In this document: piece by piece, positions 35,213-47,149 of the stretch
Layout of the letters: every line of letters begins with the position of its first letter
Numbering within the stretch: the stretch's first letter is position 1
From: Rhizophagus irregularis
Lineage: Eukaryota > Glomeromycota > Glomeromycetes > Glomerales > Glomeraceae
DNA length: 64,000 nt
Assembly (NCBI RefSeq): GCF_026210795.1
Contig: NC_089455.1
Location: 62,001-126,000, forward strand
Reading direction: 5' to 3'
The notes under the pieces: model-generated
What the model saw: only the letters and a program-made list of their open reading frames with translations
The model's database searches: none
Told to the model about the DNA's origin: nothing
Program-made: the position numbers and the translations under genes

Positions 35213-36844
35213 TTATATCTTACCAATTAAAACAGGCCAAGGATCCTCGTAATTTTGATTGATTGAAGGTATAACACATAATAATTTCTTACATAAATTA
35301 TGATCAAATTCAATTCTAGTATCTTTACCAATCCTTAATTCTTTCAAACGTTTTCCAGTATCTCTAGCATAATCACCTATAGCTTCAAGTAAAGTATCAT
35401 CAAATTTTTCCACATCTAAACTTAAAATTTCTAATTTTGCAATAGTATTTTCTAATATACAAGTTAAAGATTCAGGAGCGATATTATATCTACTTTCTAA
35501 TTGTAAATGTAAAAGATTTGTAGGTAAAAGTTGACCAATTTGTTGACAAACTGTTATAGAAAATAAACGACTACTAATTCCCACATCACTTAAAGATAAA
35601 TGTGAAAGAGAAGTTGAACAAGAGATCCACTCAAGTTGTTGTATAGGAGGTATAGTTCTAATAGATAATGAACTTAAATTAGGAATTTGTGTATTAATAA
35701 TTTGGGATAATTCAGGATTAAAAAAATCAATAACTAATTCTTTTAAACGATTTTTTGATATCATTATAATAGTAGTACAAGTTAAATCTGAAAGAAAAGT
35801 TTCACTATTATTTTCATTATTTAAAGTTAATTTGTTAATAGTAAGTTGAAATGATTTATATAAAGAATCTGGTAAAGTAATATCTTTTTCTTGATAACAA
35901 TTTATAAATTTCAAATTTTTTAAATTTGAACATTTTGTTAAAATTTCTAAAGAATTCCAATCAATAAATAATTTTCGAAAATCCAAACTTGTTAATGAAA
36001 TTACTTGACTTGTAAGTGAAGAAAAAATTGAAGCAGATCTTGAAGGATTAAAAGAACCAACTAAAGGAGATAACATATTAAAACTTGATAAATTATTTTG
36101 AGATTCGATTAATTTTGGAATTTGTTGAGATAAAGGACAATCAAAATATGGAGTAACAATAATATGATTAATATATTGAGAATTATTAATTATAGTTGTT
36201 AATAAATTAGATAAATGACCTTGATGATCCACATATGTACAATCTATATGAAGTTCATTTAAACGTGAAACAGCTCTTTGAATTCCAGAGAAAGAAACGA
36301 AATCAGTATTATTATTATCATAACAAAGTTGTTGTAATTCACAATCTAATTTTTTAAACCCATTACATTTGTTAAATAACATTTCCAAAATTAAAGATTC
36401 AACATTTTGAAATTGAGCTTTACGTTTAAGCATATAATCAGTATTCTTTTCCCACCATTGACAGATTGATACTTGTAAATTTCCAATATGAAGTTCTTTT
36501 AAATAAGTTGGATAATCGAATAATGTTTTTATATTTTTAATTTTATGACCTTCATCGATTAATTGTTGAGTTGCTTCATCAGAAAGACAAGAAATATAAG
36601 TTCTAATAAGTAAATAACCTTTTTCATTATCATTTCCATCAAATCTCATATTATTAAATGGATGAGACCATAATAATGAAATAGCCACTTGACACCAAGA
36701 TCTATTCACTAAAGTCCAAGAATAAAGAGATGCTTGATCATTTTCTCTATCAAGACTTTTTAAAATTTCTTCAATGCAATCTGATGTAAGTTTTGGTGTA
36801 TCAATTTTTCCTTTTGTTCTAAATCCTAAAGGTGTGGGACTCAT
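35213..36844 (-). CDS. F-box protein
   Basis: Single exon, 543 residues, starting MSPTPLGFRTKGKIDTPKL. The F-box is at about 18-60 (LTSDCIEEILKSL, SLYSWTLVNRSWCQVAISLLW) and is followed by SHPFNNM, a motif also met in the gene at 40465 (ESPFYSM). The C-terminus is a series of leucine-rich repeats (LSSLSIRTI, LSHLSLSDVGISS, LLHLQLESRYNI, LEILSLDVEKF). It is a different subfamily from the tandem pair at 3-6 kb because its spacing and N-terminus differ. Inferred role: SCF ligase substrate receptor, target unknown. Confidence 0.9.
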   Translation of the reverse strand: MSPTPLGFRTKGKIDTPKLTSDCIEEILKSLDRENDQASLYSWTLVNRSWCQVAISLLWSHPFNNMRFDGNDNEKGYLLIRTYISCLSDEATQQLIDEGHKIKNIKTLFDYPTYLKELHIGNLQVSICQWWEKNTDYMLKRKAQFQNVESLILEMLFNKCNGFKKLDCELQQLCYDNNNTDFVSFSGIQRAVSRLNELHIDCTYVDHQGHLSNLLTTIINNSQYINHIIVTPYFDCPLSQQIPKLIESQNNLSSFNMLSPLVGSFNPSRSASIFSSLTSQVISLTSLDFRKLFIDWNSLEILTKCSNLKNLKFINCYQEKDITLPDSLYKSFQLTINKLTLNNENNSETFLSDLTCTTIIMISKNRLKELVIDFFNPELSQIINTQIPNLSSLSIRTIPPIQQLEWISCSTSLSHLSLSDVGISSRLFSITVCQQIGQLLPTNLLHLQLESRYNIAPESLTCILENTIAKLEILSLDVEKFDDTLLEAIGDYARDTGKRLKELRIGKDTRIEFDHNLCKKLLCVIPSINQNYEDPWPVLIGKI

Positions 36845-38147
36845 GTTATTCTAAAAAATAAAAATTGAAATTTGTTAAAATAAAATAAAAATTATTATAT
36901 TAAAAAGAAAAAAAAATTTAAAAAAATTATCCACTCACATTTTCTTAAAAGTGATATATAATAAAAGTTTGTGTAAAGTTTATTATAATGATAGATTAAA
37001 TAAATCTCTTTTTTTTTTTTTTTTGTATTTGAAGTGAAAGAAGAAAGAAAAAAGAAAAATTGTAAGAATGTCTGCCTCTAATTCGTTCAAAAAATTGAAA
37101 TGATTTTTATAAGTAAATATTGAGGTTTATATATTTTGATAACAAATTTCGATTACTAAATTCGAGCAACAATTCATAAGACAGTAATGCGCAAACATGT
37201 ATGAAATGTACACATAGTTAACCAATTATACCAATTAATTTTTATTTTTGAACCAATGATCGACAGGTAAGAAATTCATGCTCTAATCCATATTTCCAAT
37301 TTTAGTAATGATAAAAAACACAATGTCGTAATTCCTCAAAGAATTATGAAAATCAACTTTAAAAGAGGCAATAGCTTCTTTTTAGGTTATATATCACATG
37401 ATCGTCAACGAAAATTTTCCCATCAGGCCACCACGAAAAAAAAAAATATTTTCTTTCTGTTCTTTAATAGTTGATAATAATATAATATAATAAAAAATAT
37501 AATAATAATCATCTTATCATCCTTTTTTTTTTCACTAATTTTTTTGAATCATTTCATATATATATTGGTGAGTAAAGGGAAAAAATTTTTTCAATGCAAG
37601 CAATGCATGGGAACTTTATTTTTTTCGAAATTTATTAAATTTATTAGATCGACCTTTTTTTCCTAAATGATTTACATTTTACACTCGTTTATATAAAAGA
37701 AAGGATGGAAATAATCATATAATCGATTATTTCTTGCATAATTATTTATTTAATATATACAAGTACAGAGAAAATTCTCGCCTCTTTTTTTTTTTAGGTT
37801 TTATTTCCTTTTATATTAAACTCATTCGTGTATCTATTTCGCCTTCTCGCATATACGATTTAAACTGCATAACCAATTGTAGGTTCGTGGCATTTTAAAT
37901 AAACTTTAAATAAACAAAGAAAATCGTTAAATCGTGGCGCAGCAAACCACTTTGAGTAAAATTAATGTCAGATATCAAATCTAATCATTTTATTATTTAA
38001 TATCTATATTGTCATTGTTATTATTGTTGGGAAAAAAAAAAAAAAATTTGTACATATTTATATTGAAAATAAATAATATAATTAAAAAAGGTATAAAACT
38101 AAAATAATACAAAAATTATTTTTTTTATGATGAGAATCTTATCTAAT
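36845..38147. other. Intergenic region
   Basis: 1.3 kb between two minus-strand genes. Long T and A runs at 37009-37024 and 37785-37795. It carries the promoter of the F-box gene. No coding or RNA gene is recognised. Confidence 0.5.
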
Positions 38148-39131
38148 TTACGGTAGAACATTTCCATTTAAACTAATTGTCTTTATTATTGTTCTCATCA
38201 TATCCTGTGAAAAAAAAAAGGGTTATTGTGCATCAAAGGAAATCATATTTGGCTTCATTATTCGAATATTGTCCAATTAAAAGTATCAACGAACTAGAAA
38301 AAAAAACAATACTTTTTTTTAATCTGAATCTTTTTTTAAAAAAAATCATTGTGAATGATAAAAATGATAAAAAATGACGAAAATCATACCTCATTAATAT
38401 GCAACCATTTTGAACTACTACAGCTACCCCAAAATAATACTCATTATCGGATGTATAATAATGATTTATAAGATACTTGTATACGAAATAAAACTACAAA
38501 AAAAGAAAATATGAAATTTTCATTTTACAATCCATTAAATTATAATAAATTAAAAGATAAATTATTATAATCATTATAAAATATATTTACCACTGAACCT
38601 ATTAAACCACCAACCAAAAGAGTGAAACCAAAAAATAAGTATAGGCGTGCTCTCCAGAGCATCCTACGTGGAAATATATAAAATTCACCACTAAAAATAG
38701 ATTTATCAATCAAAGCCACTCTGAAAATAAAAAGTTTAAACAGTTAACTATTTGTCTCTGTAATTATTATAAATAAAGATATCGTCTAAAAGATTTATTA
38801 TATTTACATAATCATTCCAAGAGTCGTTATAATACCAGTTATAACTTCTTCAATAGTAACGTTAACGCGGTTGTATACTAAAGCATCAATAAATGCCCAC
38901 CATCCTATAGCAAACTTATAAAAGTAAAATTTGTTTTTGATTTAGAATAAAATAAACCTTTTTTTTCTTAATAAAAAAAAAAAAGGAAATTTTTCTTACC
39001 AATCCTCCAGATAAATATACTGCAATAAGTTTTGTTTGGGGTAAACGATAACATATTCGTCCATTATCAAATTCAGAAACTGGAGATAAATTTGAAGGAG
39101 TGGAGGAAGAAACGAGAAGTCGATGAATCAT
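38148..39131 (-). CDS. TMEM50/Vps68-family (UPF0220) membrane protein
   Basis: Exons: 39131-39000, 38914-38808, 38720-38591, 38493-38390 and a short last exon. About 172 residues with four predicted membrane segments. Family marks: LIAVYLSGGLFAIGWWAFIDALVYN, TGIITTLGMI, RRMLWRARLYLFFGFTLLVGGLIGSV and YYFGVAVVVQNGCIL, matching the order in human TMEM50A and yeast Vps68. Known role of Vps68: vacuolar and endosomal protein sorting. The 3' end is uncertain. The acceptor at 38194 gives a tail RTIIKTISLNGNVLP stopping at 38148, of family length. The stronger-looking acceptor at 38205 stops after two residues. The chosen start ATG is the first in frame with a normal codon. Confidence 0.85.
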
Positions 39132-40464
39132 GATGAGATTATGATTATATTTTTTAGGATTTTTTTTTTGTGTTTTTTTCCTCGTTAATTTCTGGTTCCT
39201 ATTGAGAAGTATTTTTTTAAAATGAAACAAACTAAATAAATAAATAAAATTGCTTTTTATATACGGTATTTAATTTTACCTAATAGATTTACTGATGTGG
39301 CAATAAATTTTTTAAATAGGAAATAAAATTCCGGCTGCGGCTCTTTTTGTCAATAAAAATTAATAATAAAATGCATAAAAAAAAGTTTATGTTAATCCTG
39401 ATTTGCTGCAATTACAAAAAACGCCATTCTTTCAATCGCGTAGTTCAAATATGGTTAGATGTTGGTTGATTAATTTCGTACCATTAGTGCCTCAAGTATC
39501 ACCACGTGAAGCCTTCTCACACTATATATACATTTTGTGCTTCTCACATGGCTAAATAACGTTTAGTGTTAATTAATTATTAATTTATTGGTTGAGCGAT
39601 TATTTTTTTACTCAAACAACAAGTTCTTTTTAATGTTTGATTCATGATATTCATATGAATATTTATTATTCCCTTTTTTTCCCTATTTTTTAAAGAAATT
39701 TTGGATCTTGTTTTGATAATTATTTTTGTGATTGAAAGATTGAAATGAGTTCTGGATATACATTTTTGCGATCAAAAAATATATATATACGTAATAATTT
39801 TTTTTATTTTAACGAAATAGTCAAAAAAAAGTCTATTTATTAATAGAATTCCCACAATGATTATCAAAAAAACGATTCCCTTAAAATCAGAAGGTTTTGA
39901 TTCTTATCTTGGCGTAACATTCTTTATCATTTCTCATTGTAAAGTATCTTTATTTGTATAAATAAAAAAAAAACTTGATTTAAAATTCGAATTTTCCCTA
40001 AATTCTCATGCGGTTAAATTTAGTAGTTTAATAGTCTAATATTTGTGTGACCATAAAAAGTTGTAAAACATGATAAACTAAAATATTTTTAATATATTCC
40101 TCTGAATCTCGGAAATTGTTTAATGTTACGACTGTGACGTAAATTCTATATCCTACGTCATCAAACATACTGCGTCCAATAAAGTGTATGTCTATCAGCT
40201 TCCTATTATGGATACCAATTAAAAAAATTGAGATCTTTTTTAATCGATAAATCGATAAATCGATAAGAAAATCTTTTTTAATTTTTTACTTTTTTTTTCT
40301 TACGATTCAAAATTCGAGAAATAAATTAGGTAAGTTATTTTAATTCAAAATATCGTTCATTACTTTTATATAAATCTTTTTTTTTTTACATTTAAAATAA
40401 ATATATAAATCTATATTTTTTTTTCCCTTCAAAAAAAAAAACTTAGCGAATTTAATGAATATCA
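39132..40464. other. Divergent intergenic region
   Basis: 1.3 kb between the TMEM50-like gene (-) and an F-box gene (+). AT-rich, with an ATCGATAA triplet repeat at about 40242-40266. Nothing coding is supported. Confidence 0.5.
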
Positions 40465-42294
40465 ATGAGTTTTCCACTTCCAATCGAATTATTAAGAGAA
40501 ATTTTCATAAATCTTCATAGTGAAGAAGATCATGCTGATTTATTCTGTGTCGCATTTGTAAATCGGGAATGGTGTAAAACTGCAATTCCTCTCTTATGGG
40601 AATCTCCTTTTTATTCAATGACAAAAGAAACTATTTGGAGATGTTTAAATATTCGTACTTATATTTCTGGAATTAAAGAGGAATCAAGAAAAATTTTAAT
40701 AGAAAATGGAATGGATCTTAGATCTTCACCTGTTGGTACAGCTTTCGATTATACTTCTTATTTACAAAAAATTGATTTATGGAATATTAAAACCGCAATA
40801 AGACATTATCTTATTGAAACACAAAAAAGGGGTCTAGATTTTGCTTTATCTAAGACAAGATTATTATTTCAAATTTTATATATGCACTTTTTAGATCGTA
40901 GTAGAGGAATAAAAAAAATTGTAATTAAGAATGCTCAGAATATGATATGTTTAATGGATGATCTTATTACTTTATCATTTTTAAAACAAAGTTCAAATAA
41001 ATTTAGTGGATTAAAAGAATTTCATTCAGATCTTTATGCTGGAAATGATTTTTCAAATTTTTATAAATTGATGTCAGGATGTTCAAAAAATATCGTTCGA
41101 ATGAATATTCATGTAAAGACTATACAAGAAGGAGATGCATTAGCAACACTTGTTAAATCACAAAATAAATTGAAACATCTTAAAATTACTTCTCAATCAG
41201 ATTGTTATATTCCTGTACTTCAAGCGATTGAATATCAAAAATCTTCTATTTTATGTCTTAGATTAAAAGATCTTAACTTTCAAAATATTACAAAGAGAGC
41301 TTTAGAAGGATTAATCTCATGTAATTTATTAAGATCTCTTTCACTTTTAAATTGTACTGGATTTAAAATTGTGAATCTTCAACCTTTATCTTTCGCTTTT
41401 CCTAATTTACAAAAATTTGAATATGGATGTGATTATAATCAAGAAAAATTTCCAGAGGAATTTATTATTGGAATAATTCAAACTTCTGGTCATAAGATGA
41501 AAAAATTGATCTTTAATGATTTGAAAAATAATAAACATTCCCCTGATTTAATTCATGCTATCAAATTTTATTGTCCAAAAATTCAAAAATTAAAATTACA
41601 AAGAATAGCTTTTTATCAAGCATTAACCTTATTTCAAAATTGTATTCATTTAAAACAAATACATTTTGATGGTAGAGAAATATTTGATACTGATTCTCTT
41701 TTATACAAATTATCACAAAATGTTCCTCCTTCTCTTGAAATTATGGAAATTATAATGTTATTTCACAAACCTTGGAAAATTTCTCCTGATACTCTCGAGA
41801 AATTTCTTAAAAATAGTAGTCCATCATTTAAATTATTGAAAATATATCATGATAGTACTAGTCCCATATTTATTGGTCCTAAAAAGATTACAACTTTTAA
41901 TGAACAACATTTTAATTTAATCAAGAAATATGGAGTTAAATTATATATGTCTAGCTCGTTTGATCCCGAATATATTAATCCAATTATTATTCCAGGTAAT
42001 AATAATATAATTAATTAATAAGATGTAATTTTTTAAAATATATTAATATATTTCTTTTTTTTTTTTGTAGAAGAACCTAAAACGATAAGGCGCAAGTATC
42101 AAAGTGCGATTATAGATGATGATTTGGATTTGGATTTTATATCAACGACGGAATTTCACTCTCCTTCAATAATCTTTAATATTCATACTACAAATTACAC
42201 TAATCATAACGTTCATATTCATAATACTTCAAACAGTTCTCAACCAATAAGACGTGTTTCATCATTTTTTTCATCCTTTTTTGGATCATATTAG
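40465..42294 (+). CDS. F-box protein with spliced C-terminal tail
   Basis: Two exons: 40465-41995 and 42071-42294, giving 584 residues. The F-box (LPIELLREIFINLHSEED, LFCVAFVNREWCKTAIPLLWESPF) is at the N-terminus and leucine-rich repeats fill the middle (LRSLSLLNCTGF, IQKLKLQRIAF). The first exon would stop soon after 41996 if unspliced. A GTAATA donor after CCAG and a T-rich TTTGTAG acceptor restore a long frame, EPKTIRRKYQSAIIDDDLD.., with an Asn/His/Thr-rich stretch and the ending RRVSSFFSSFFGSY. That tail is unusual for this family. Inferred role: SCF ligase receptor, target unknown. Confidence 0.88.
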
Positions 42295-43217
42295 GGTTTA
42301 AGAATCATTTGTGTGAGATGGGTATTGATTTTAAGTGAATAGGTAAAAAAAAAAAAAAAGTATTTATGTGGGAAAATGAAAAATGATTGATGGAATTTTT
42401 ATTAAGGATGGAAAAAGAATGTGATCTAAATTTACAGTAATAAAAAAAAAAATTATTAATGATTCATCATATTGAAATCATATGAAAACTATTATAGTAC
42501 TAATAGATTGGTAGCTATATCGGTCGAAGATCATGTATATTAAAGAGATGTTAGTAGCGTTCAATTAATTTGGTCAATTTGTCCAAATATATATGAGTGA
42601 TTATAATTGATTTGATCGATCATCGCCATCATCGCCCAAAAAACGAAAGAATTACACGTCTATTTACGTCTATTACTTAAATGCATCAAATGTATCATCA
42701 TTTGTATCATTTATTTGTTTATAAAATAAAATCAGCCTACAAAGTATTACAATTGAGATATTACCAATTTAGAAATTTATAATAAGTAATACGGTTATAA
42801 CAAATATTATAACTTTATCATATTGATTATCATAGTTTTGATGAGATTCATATCGACCTTCCTATTACTGTATTAAAAAAAAAAAGTAATTTAGATTTGT
42901 TTTGTCATACGATTACACAAAATCAAGGATCCCGCGCCGAATTTTTTTTGGAATGTTACATTTTACGCATTTTTACTATGCCAAATTTATCTAACTTTAA
43001 AAGTTGTAAATCTCGAAACGCGTAAAAATAATATGAAACGAAAAAATTTTAATTATTTTCAATAAAATAAAATATTTTGATCGTGCTTCGATATCTTTAT
43101 TATTAAAAGAATAACTTATTGTCAATAATTGGTAAATGATTATAATTTTATTTAATCATTTAATCTATTATTACTTATTTGTAATTTATATAAATTCTTT
43201 CATATTCCATAAACTGA
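42295..43217. other. Convergent intergenic region
   Basis: About 0.9 kb between the stop of the F-box gene and the stop of the Aurora gene. AT-rich. No feature is recognised. Confidence 0.5.
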
Positions 43218-44378
43218 TTACTTATTCTTCAAAATCCATGGGTGTGTCGTAACTTGATCGAGGGGCAAACGTTTCTCAGGATCGGACTGTAATAAAGACG
43301 AAATAAGATCTTTAGCTTCCAAAGAGATTTGATCTGGTATTTTATAATCTACTGTGGCAATTTTTTGATAAGTTTCACGTAAGTCTTCAACCATGAAAGG
43401 AGGCTCCCCAACCAAAAATTCATAACACAACACTCCAAGCGCCCACGCATCTATCTTTTGGCCATAACCCATGTCTTTGATCATTTCAGGTGCCAAGTAA
43501 TCAGGCGTACCACAGAATGTCATACGTCTCTGGCTTGCGTCTGGTGTATGAATCGCCCATCCGAAATCCGAAATCTTTATTTTACCATCACTTGACAATA
43601 GTATATTTTCTGGCTTCATATCTCGATGAATTACTTTTTTCTTTTGAAGATAGACAAGAGCAGCTGCTATCTGAGATATATAACTTGCTGCTTTATGTTC
43701 TGTAAAAGGCCCATCTTTTTGAAGATTCTTATACAATTCTCCATTTTCGGCATATTCTAACACCAAAAATACGCGATGCTTATCGTGAAAGTATCCATAT
43801 AAGCGTAAGATATTAGAATGTCTCAGATGAGACTGAATCTCCACTTCGCGTTTTAGTTGTTCTATCATATTATTTTCTCGAAATTCTTTTTTAAATATTA
43901 CTTTGATAGCAACAATCTTCTTACTATCCTTTTCTCTTGCCATATAAACACGACCGAAACGCCCTTCACCAAGAGGGTTCCCCATTTCAAAATCATCTAA
44001 ATGCCACACTCTAGGCTCTATTCTTTTTGAAGCGTTACTATGAGTTTGTGGTTTCGTTGATTTGTCAGCGGTTTCATCATCAATTGATAATTCGGATTTT
44101 TGGCCGTGTTTAATAGAACTCGAGACTTTTCCAGATTTGACAATTGACTTCTGTTGATTATCTGGTTTAATTTTTTTTGAAATTGAATTTTCCCTAACAG
44201 ACTTTACGGTACCGTTAACAACAGTTTTTGGCGCTAGAGCAACGCGCTTTGCAGAACACTCAAATCCGGATTCAATTTTGAGTTTATCCATGCGCTCTTC
44301 TAGTTGTTTTAAGTTATAAGCTTTATTGTTTTTCTGGTGAAATTTCGCGTTTAGAGAGGTATTGTTAGACAATTCCAT
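43218..44378 (-). CDS. Aurora/Ipl1-type mitotic serine/threonine kinase
   Basis: Single exon, 386 residues from the ATG of MELSNNTSLNAKF; the frame extends upstream but only through hydrophobic, T-rich sequence without support. A disordered basic N-terminus (1-125) precedes the kinase domain. Landmarks: GEGRFGRV at 137-144, VAIK lysine 159, HRDMKPEN at 251-258, DFGWAIHTP at 271-279, activation threonine about 287 in RRMTFCGTPDYLAPEM, and GVLCYEFLVGEPPF. WHLDDFEMGNPLGEG and DFGW with LCYEFLVG are typical of Aurora kinases, which act in chromosome segregation with INCENP. TFCGTPDYLAPE replaces the usual TLCGTLDYLPPE. The gene has no intron, unlike the Cdk gene here. Confidence 0.9.
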   Translation of the reverse strand: MELSNNTSLNAKFHQKNNKAYNLKQLEERMDKLKIESGFECSAKRVALAPKTVVNGTVKSVRENSISKKIKPDNQQKSIVKSGKVSSSIKHGQKSELSIDDETADKSTKPQTHSNASKRIEPRVWHLDDFEMGNPLGEGRFGRVYMAREKDSKKIVAIKVIFKKEFRENNMIEQLKREVEIQSHLRHSNILRLYGYFHDKHRVFLVLEYAENGELYKNLQKDGPFTEHKAASYISQIAAALVYLQKKKVIHRDMKPENILLSSDGKIKISDFGWAIHTPDASQRRMTFCGTPDYLAPEMIKDMGYGQKIDAWALGVLCYEFLVGEPPFMVEDLRETYQKIATVDYKIPDQISLEAKDLISSLLQSDPEKRLPLDQVTTHPWILKNK

Positions 44379-46223
44379 GTTCTCGTTTTGTTTTAGAAAA
44401 AAGAATAAAGTGAACTTTTTAAAAAAGAAAAAATATATTTTTAAGATATAAGATATAAGAAAAAAAAATAATACTATGATATATATATATACAAATTGGA
44501 CTGATGTTATTATCACGTGATTCAATAGTTTTTCCTACACATTTTTTAGTCCGTATATACTTATTTAATTTTTATTTTTATTTTACAGAGTAAACCAGTT
44601 ACATAGAATACACGAAACTATAATATAAAATATTCCACTTTATTAATTATAAGTACAATCACCCTCTTCCATTATTCACTTTTCTTTTTCTCCTTGATTT
44701 CTCAAACAAGAATGTCATTTGATACTGGACACGTTCATCAACAAATTCAATAAATTCTGAAGCCTTCCGCTTTTACAGAAACATTACAGATTTGGAAAAA
44801 ACACCATTTTTGAAAACATCTAAAGCAATAAATCACGTGATTTGATAAATATAAACTTGAAAACCATAAAATAAGACTACTCTATAAGTTTACTTAAGGA
44901 AAAAAAGTAGATTTTGAATACTTTTTTTTGACTTTACATATGAGCAAAAGAATATTTAAAAATGGATCAAATAATTAAAATTCATCATCATACCAAAATC
45001 TTATAAATTGCTAAATTTGTTAAGAGGCAATATTATGTAATCATAAATTTTGCTCATAGACAAAGTTAAAATTAAAATAATAATCTACCGATGATTAATT
45101 CACGATTAATATTTAATTATATAGACTCCAATTTTTACAATTACTTTACAATTAAAATAAATTATATACAATTTATATATGAAATACATTAACATTATTA
45201 AATAACAATCATTAGTATTATATCATTCTAATAGTTAGTGTTAGTTTAGTATAATTATACTTATAAAAAAAACAAAATTTAAATAAAGGCTGATTTAATA
45301 AATTTATAAATTTTTTACTCAACTAATTATATAATTGGATAAAATTAGCATCACATGACAAAATAAAATAAATTTATTTCTTGTGATATTCATTCAATTT
45401 GCAAGAAGATGAGAAAATAATATTTAATTTATGACCTCTTTTTTTGTTAGTAATACACATTTTTTTATTATAATATCGTAATATAGTTACAATTATAATT
45501 AAAGACACTGGTCAAAATTATTTCTTTCAGCATTAATACCTTTCGTTAAAAGTCATCTTTATCACGTAATTCATCATACATTTAACTGATTAAAAATTCA
45601 GAAAAATTTCAGCATAAATTAACTGGTCGATTTTTGGTTGAGTTATAACATAAAAAAACTATAAATCAATCAATTCTTTTTTTTTATTAATTTTTATTAA
45701 TAACAATGATCAATTTAAAACTTTTTTGACAATTTTTAACTGATTTTTTAATTATTTAATATTAATAATAAATAATAATATGACATATAAGTAAAATAAG
45801 AAAACACTGAAGTTAAAGATTCATTAAATTTTATTGTAAATTAATTTATTTGTATTATTTATTATTAAATAACCAATTCCATAAATTTTGTTAAACAATT
45901 ATTATAAAGAAAAATTCTGTAACTTTAGTAAATTACTGAATGTGAAACTTGCAATTTAATAGATTTATTACTATAAAATATTCAGTTGTATTGCAGTTAA
46001 AGAAATTTTATATTTAATGGGCATAAATTGGCAAAAAGTTATATACTGAAATAATACAATACTTACTTTCAGAAAAAATCTGTTTTCCATAATTCAATAT
46101 TGCATGTTTCTGATTCTTCAATATTATTAATACTAAAATGATACCTAAGGATGCTTATTAAAACTATTTTTTCAAAATTTTAATTTAGTTAAAATTCAAT
46201 CTAGAACTATTTTTTATAATAAA
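44379..46223. other. Gene-free AT-rich region
   Basis: About 1.8 kb of AT-rich sequence with the Aurora promoter at its left edge. At 45509 stands CACTGGTCAAAAT, which matches the end motif of the repeats to the right (TTTTGACCAGTG near 57970). It may be an old element end. Confidence 0.5.
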
Positions 46224-46429
46224 CACTGGTTGAAATAGTCCAAATCGGCTAGAAATCAGATGTCCAATTTTAGGCTGAATTTGGTGATAAAGATAGCTGA
46301 ATTGTCAATCCAAAAAAAGTTCTGATTGGCAGGCTGATTGATGCCAATCAGAATGTCCGAATTGTATCTGGATTGCTTAGTATTTTTAATTTGAATTGTT
46401 TAAAAAATATATTCATAAATTTACCAAAT

Positions 46430-46870
46430 TGCAGTGAATTTATTCGAATTATGATAAATTTTAATAAATTGCGATAAATTTTAATTTGAATTACAGTAAA
46501 TTTTAATCTGAATTGTGGTAAATTTTATTCTGAATTGTGATAAATTTTAATCTGAATTGCAGTAAATTTTCTATTCTAAATTGTGGTAAATTTTATTCTG
46601 AATTGCGGTAAATTTAATCTGAATTGCGGTAAATTTTCTATTCTGAATTGTGGTAAATTTAATCTGAATTGTGGTAAATTTTATTCTGAATTGTGGTAAA
46701 TTTATTCTGAATTGTGATAAATTTTATTCTGAATTGCGTCTGAATTGCAGTTAATTTTATTCTGAATTGCATCTGAATTGCAGTAAATTTGATTCTGAAT
46801 TATATTGTAAATTGCAGTAAATTTTATTCTGAATTATATCACAAATTACAGTAAATTTTATTCTGAAAAT
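46430..46870. repeat. Tandem array of about 22-bp units
   Basis: About 20 imperfect copies of TCTGAATTGTGGTAAATTTT (variants GCGG, GCAG). Spacing is 20-25 bp. The array sits just inside the left end of the composite element, where subterminal repeats would be expected. Confidence 0.8.
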
Positions 46871-47149
46871 TTAAAATATTATATATACATATAAAACAAT
46901 TTCACCCAAAAATCAATATTCCAGTTGCCTGAAAAAAAGAAAAAAACTTGAAAGGTGAAGTAGCTCTGTAGCTGTTTAAAATCACCTTACCAAATTTTAA
47001 ATTTCTATGCGTCTAAAAGATCCTAGAATAATGTTAAAAATGTTAATTACGTAAATAATAAAATACTTTTTTATAAAAGTTTTGAATTTTTTTATTTCAG
47101 AACTAATCTGGGAATTCGATATATGTTAAATTCCTTAATTCCCATTCGT

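Noticed and set aside
46430-46870. CRISPR-like regular repeats
   Set aside because: A short, contiguous, variable tandem repeat without unique spacers in a eukaryotic genome.
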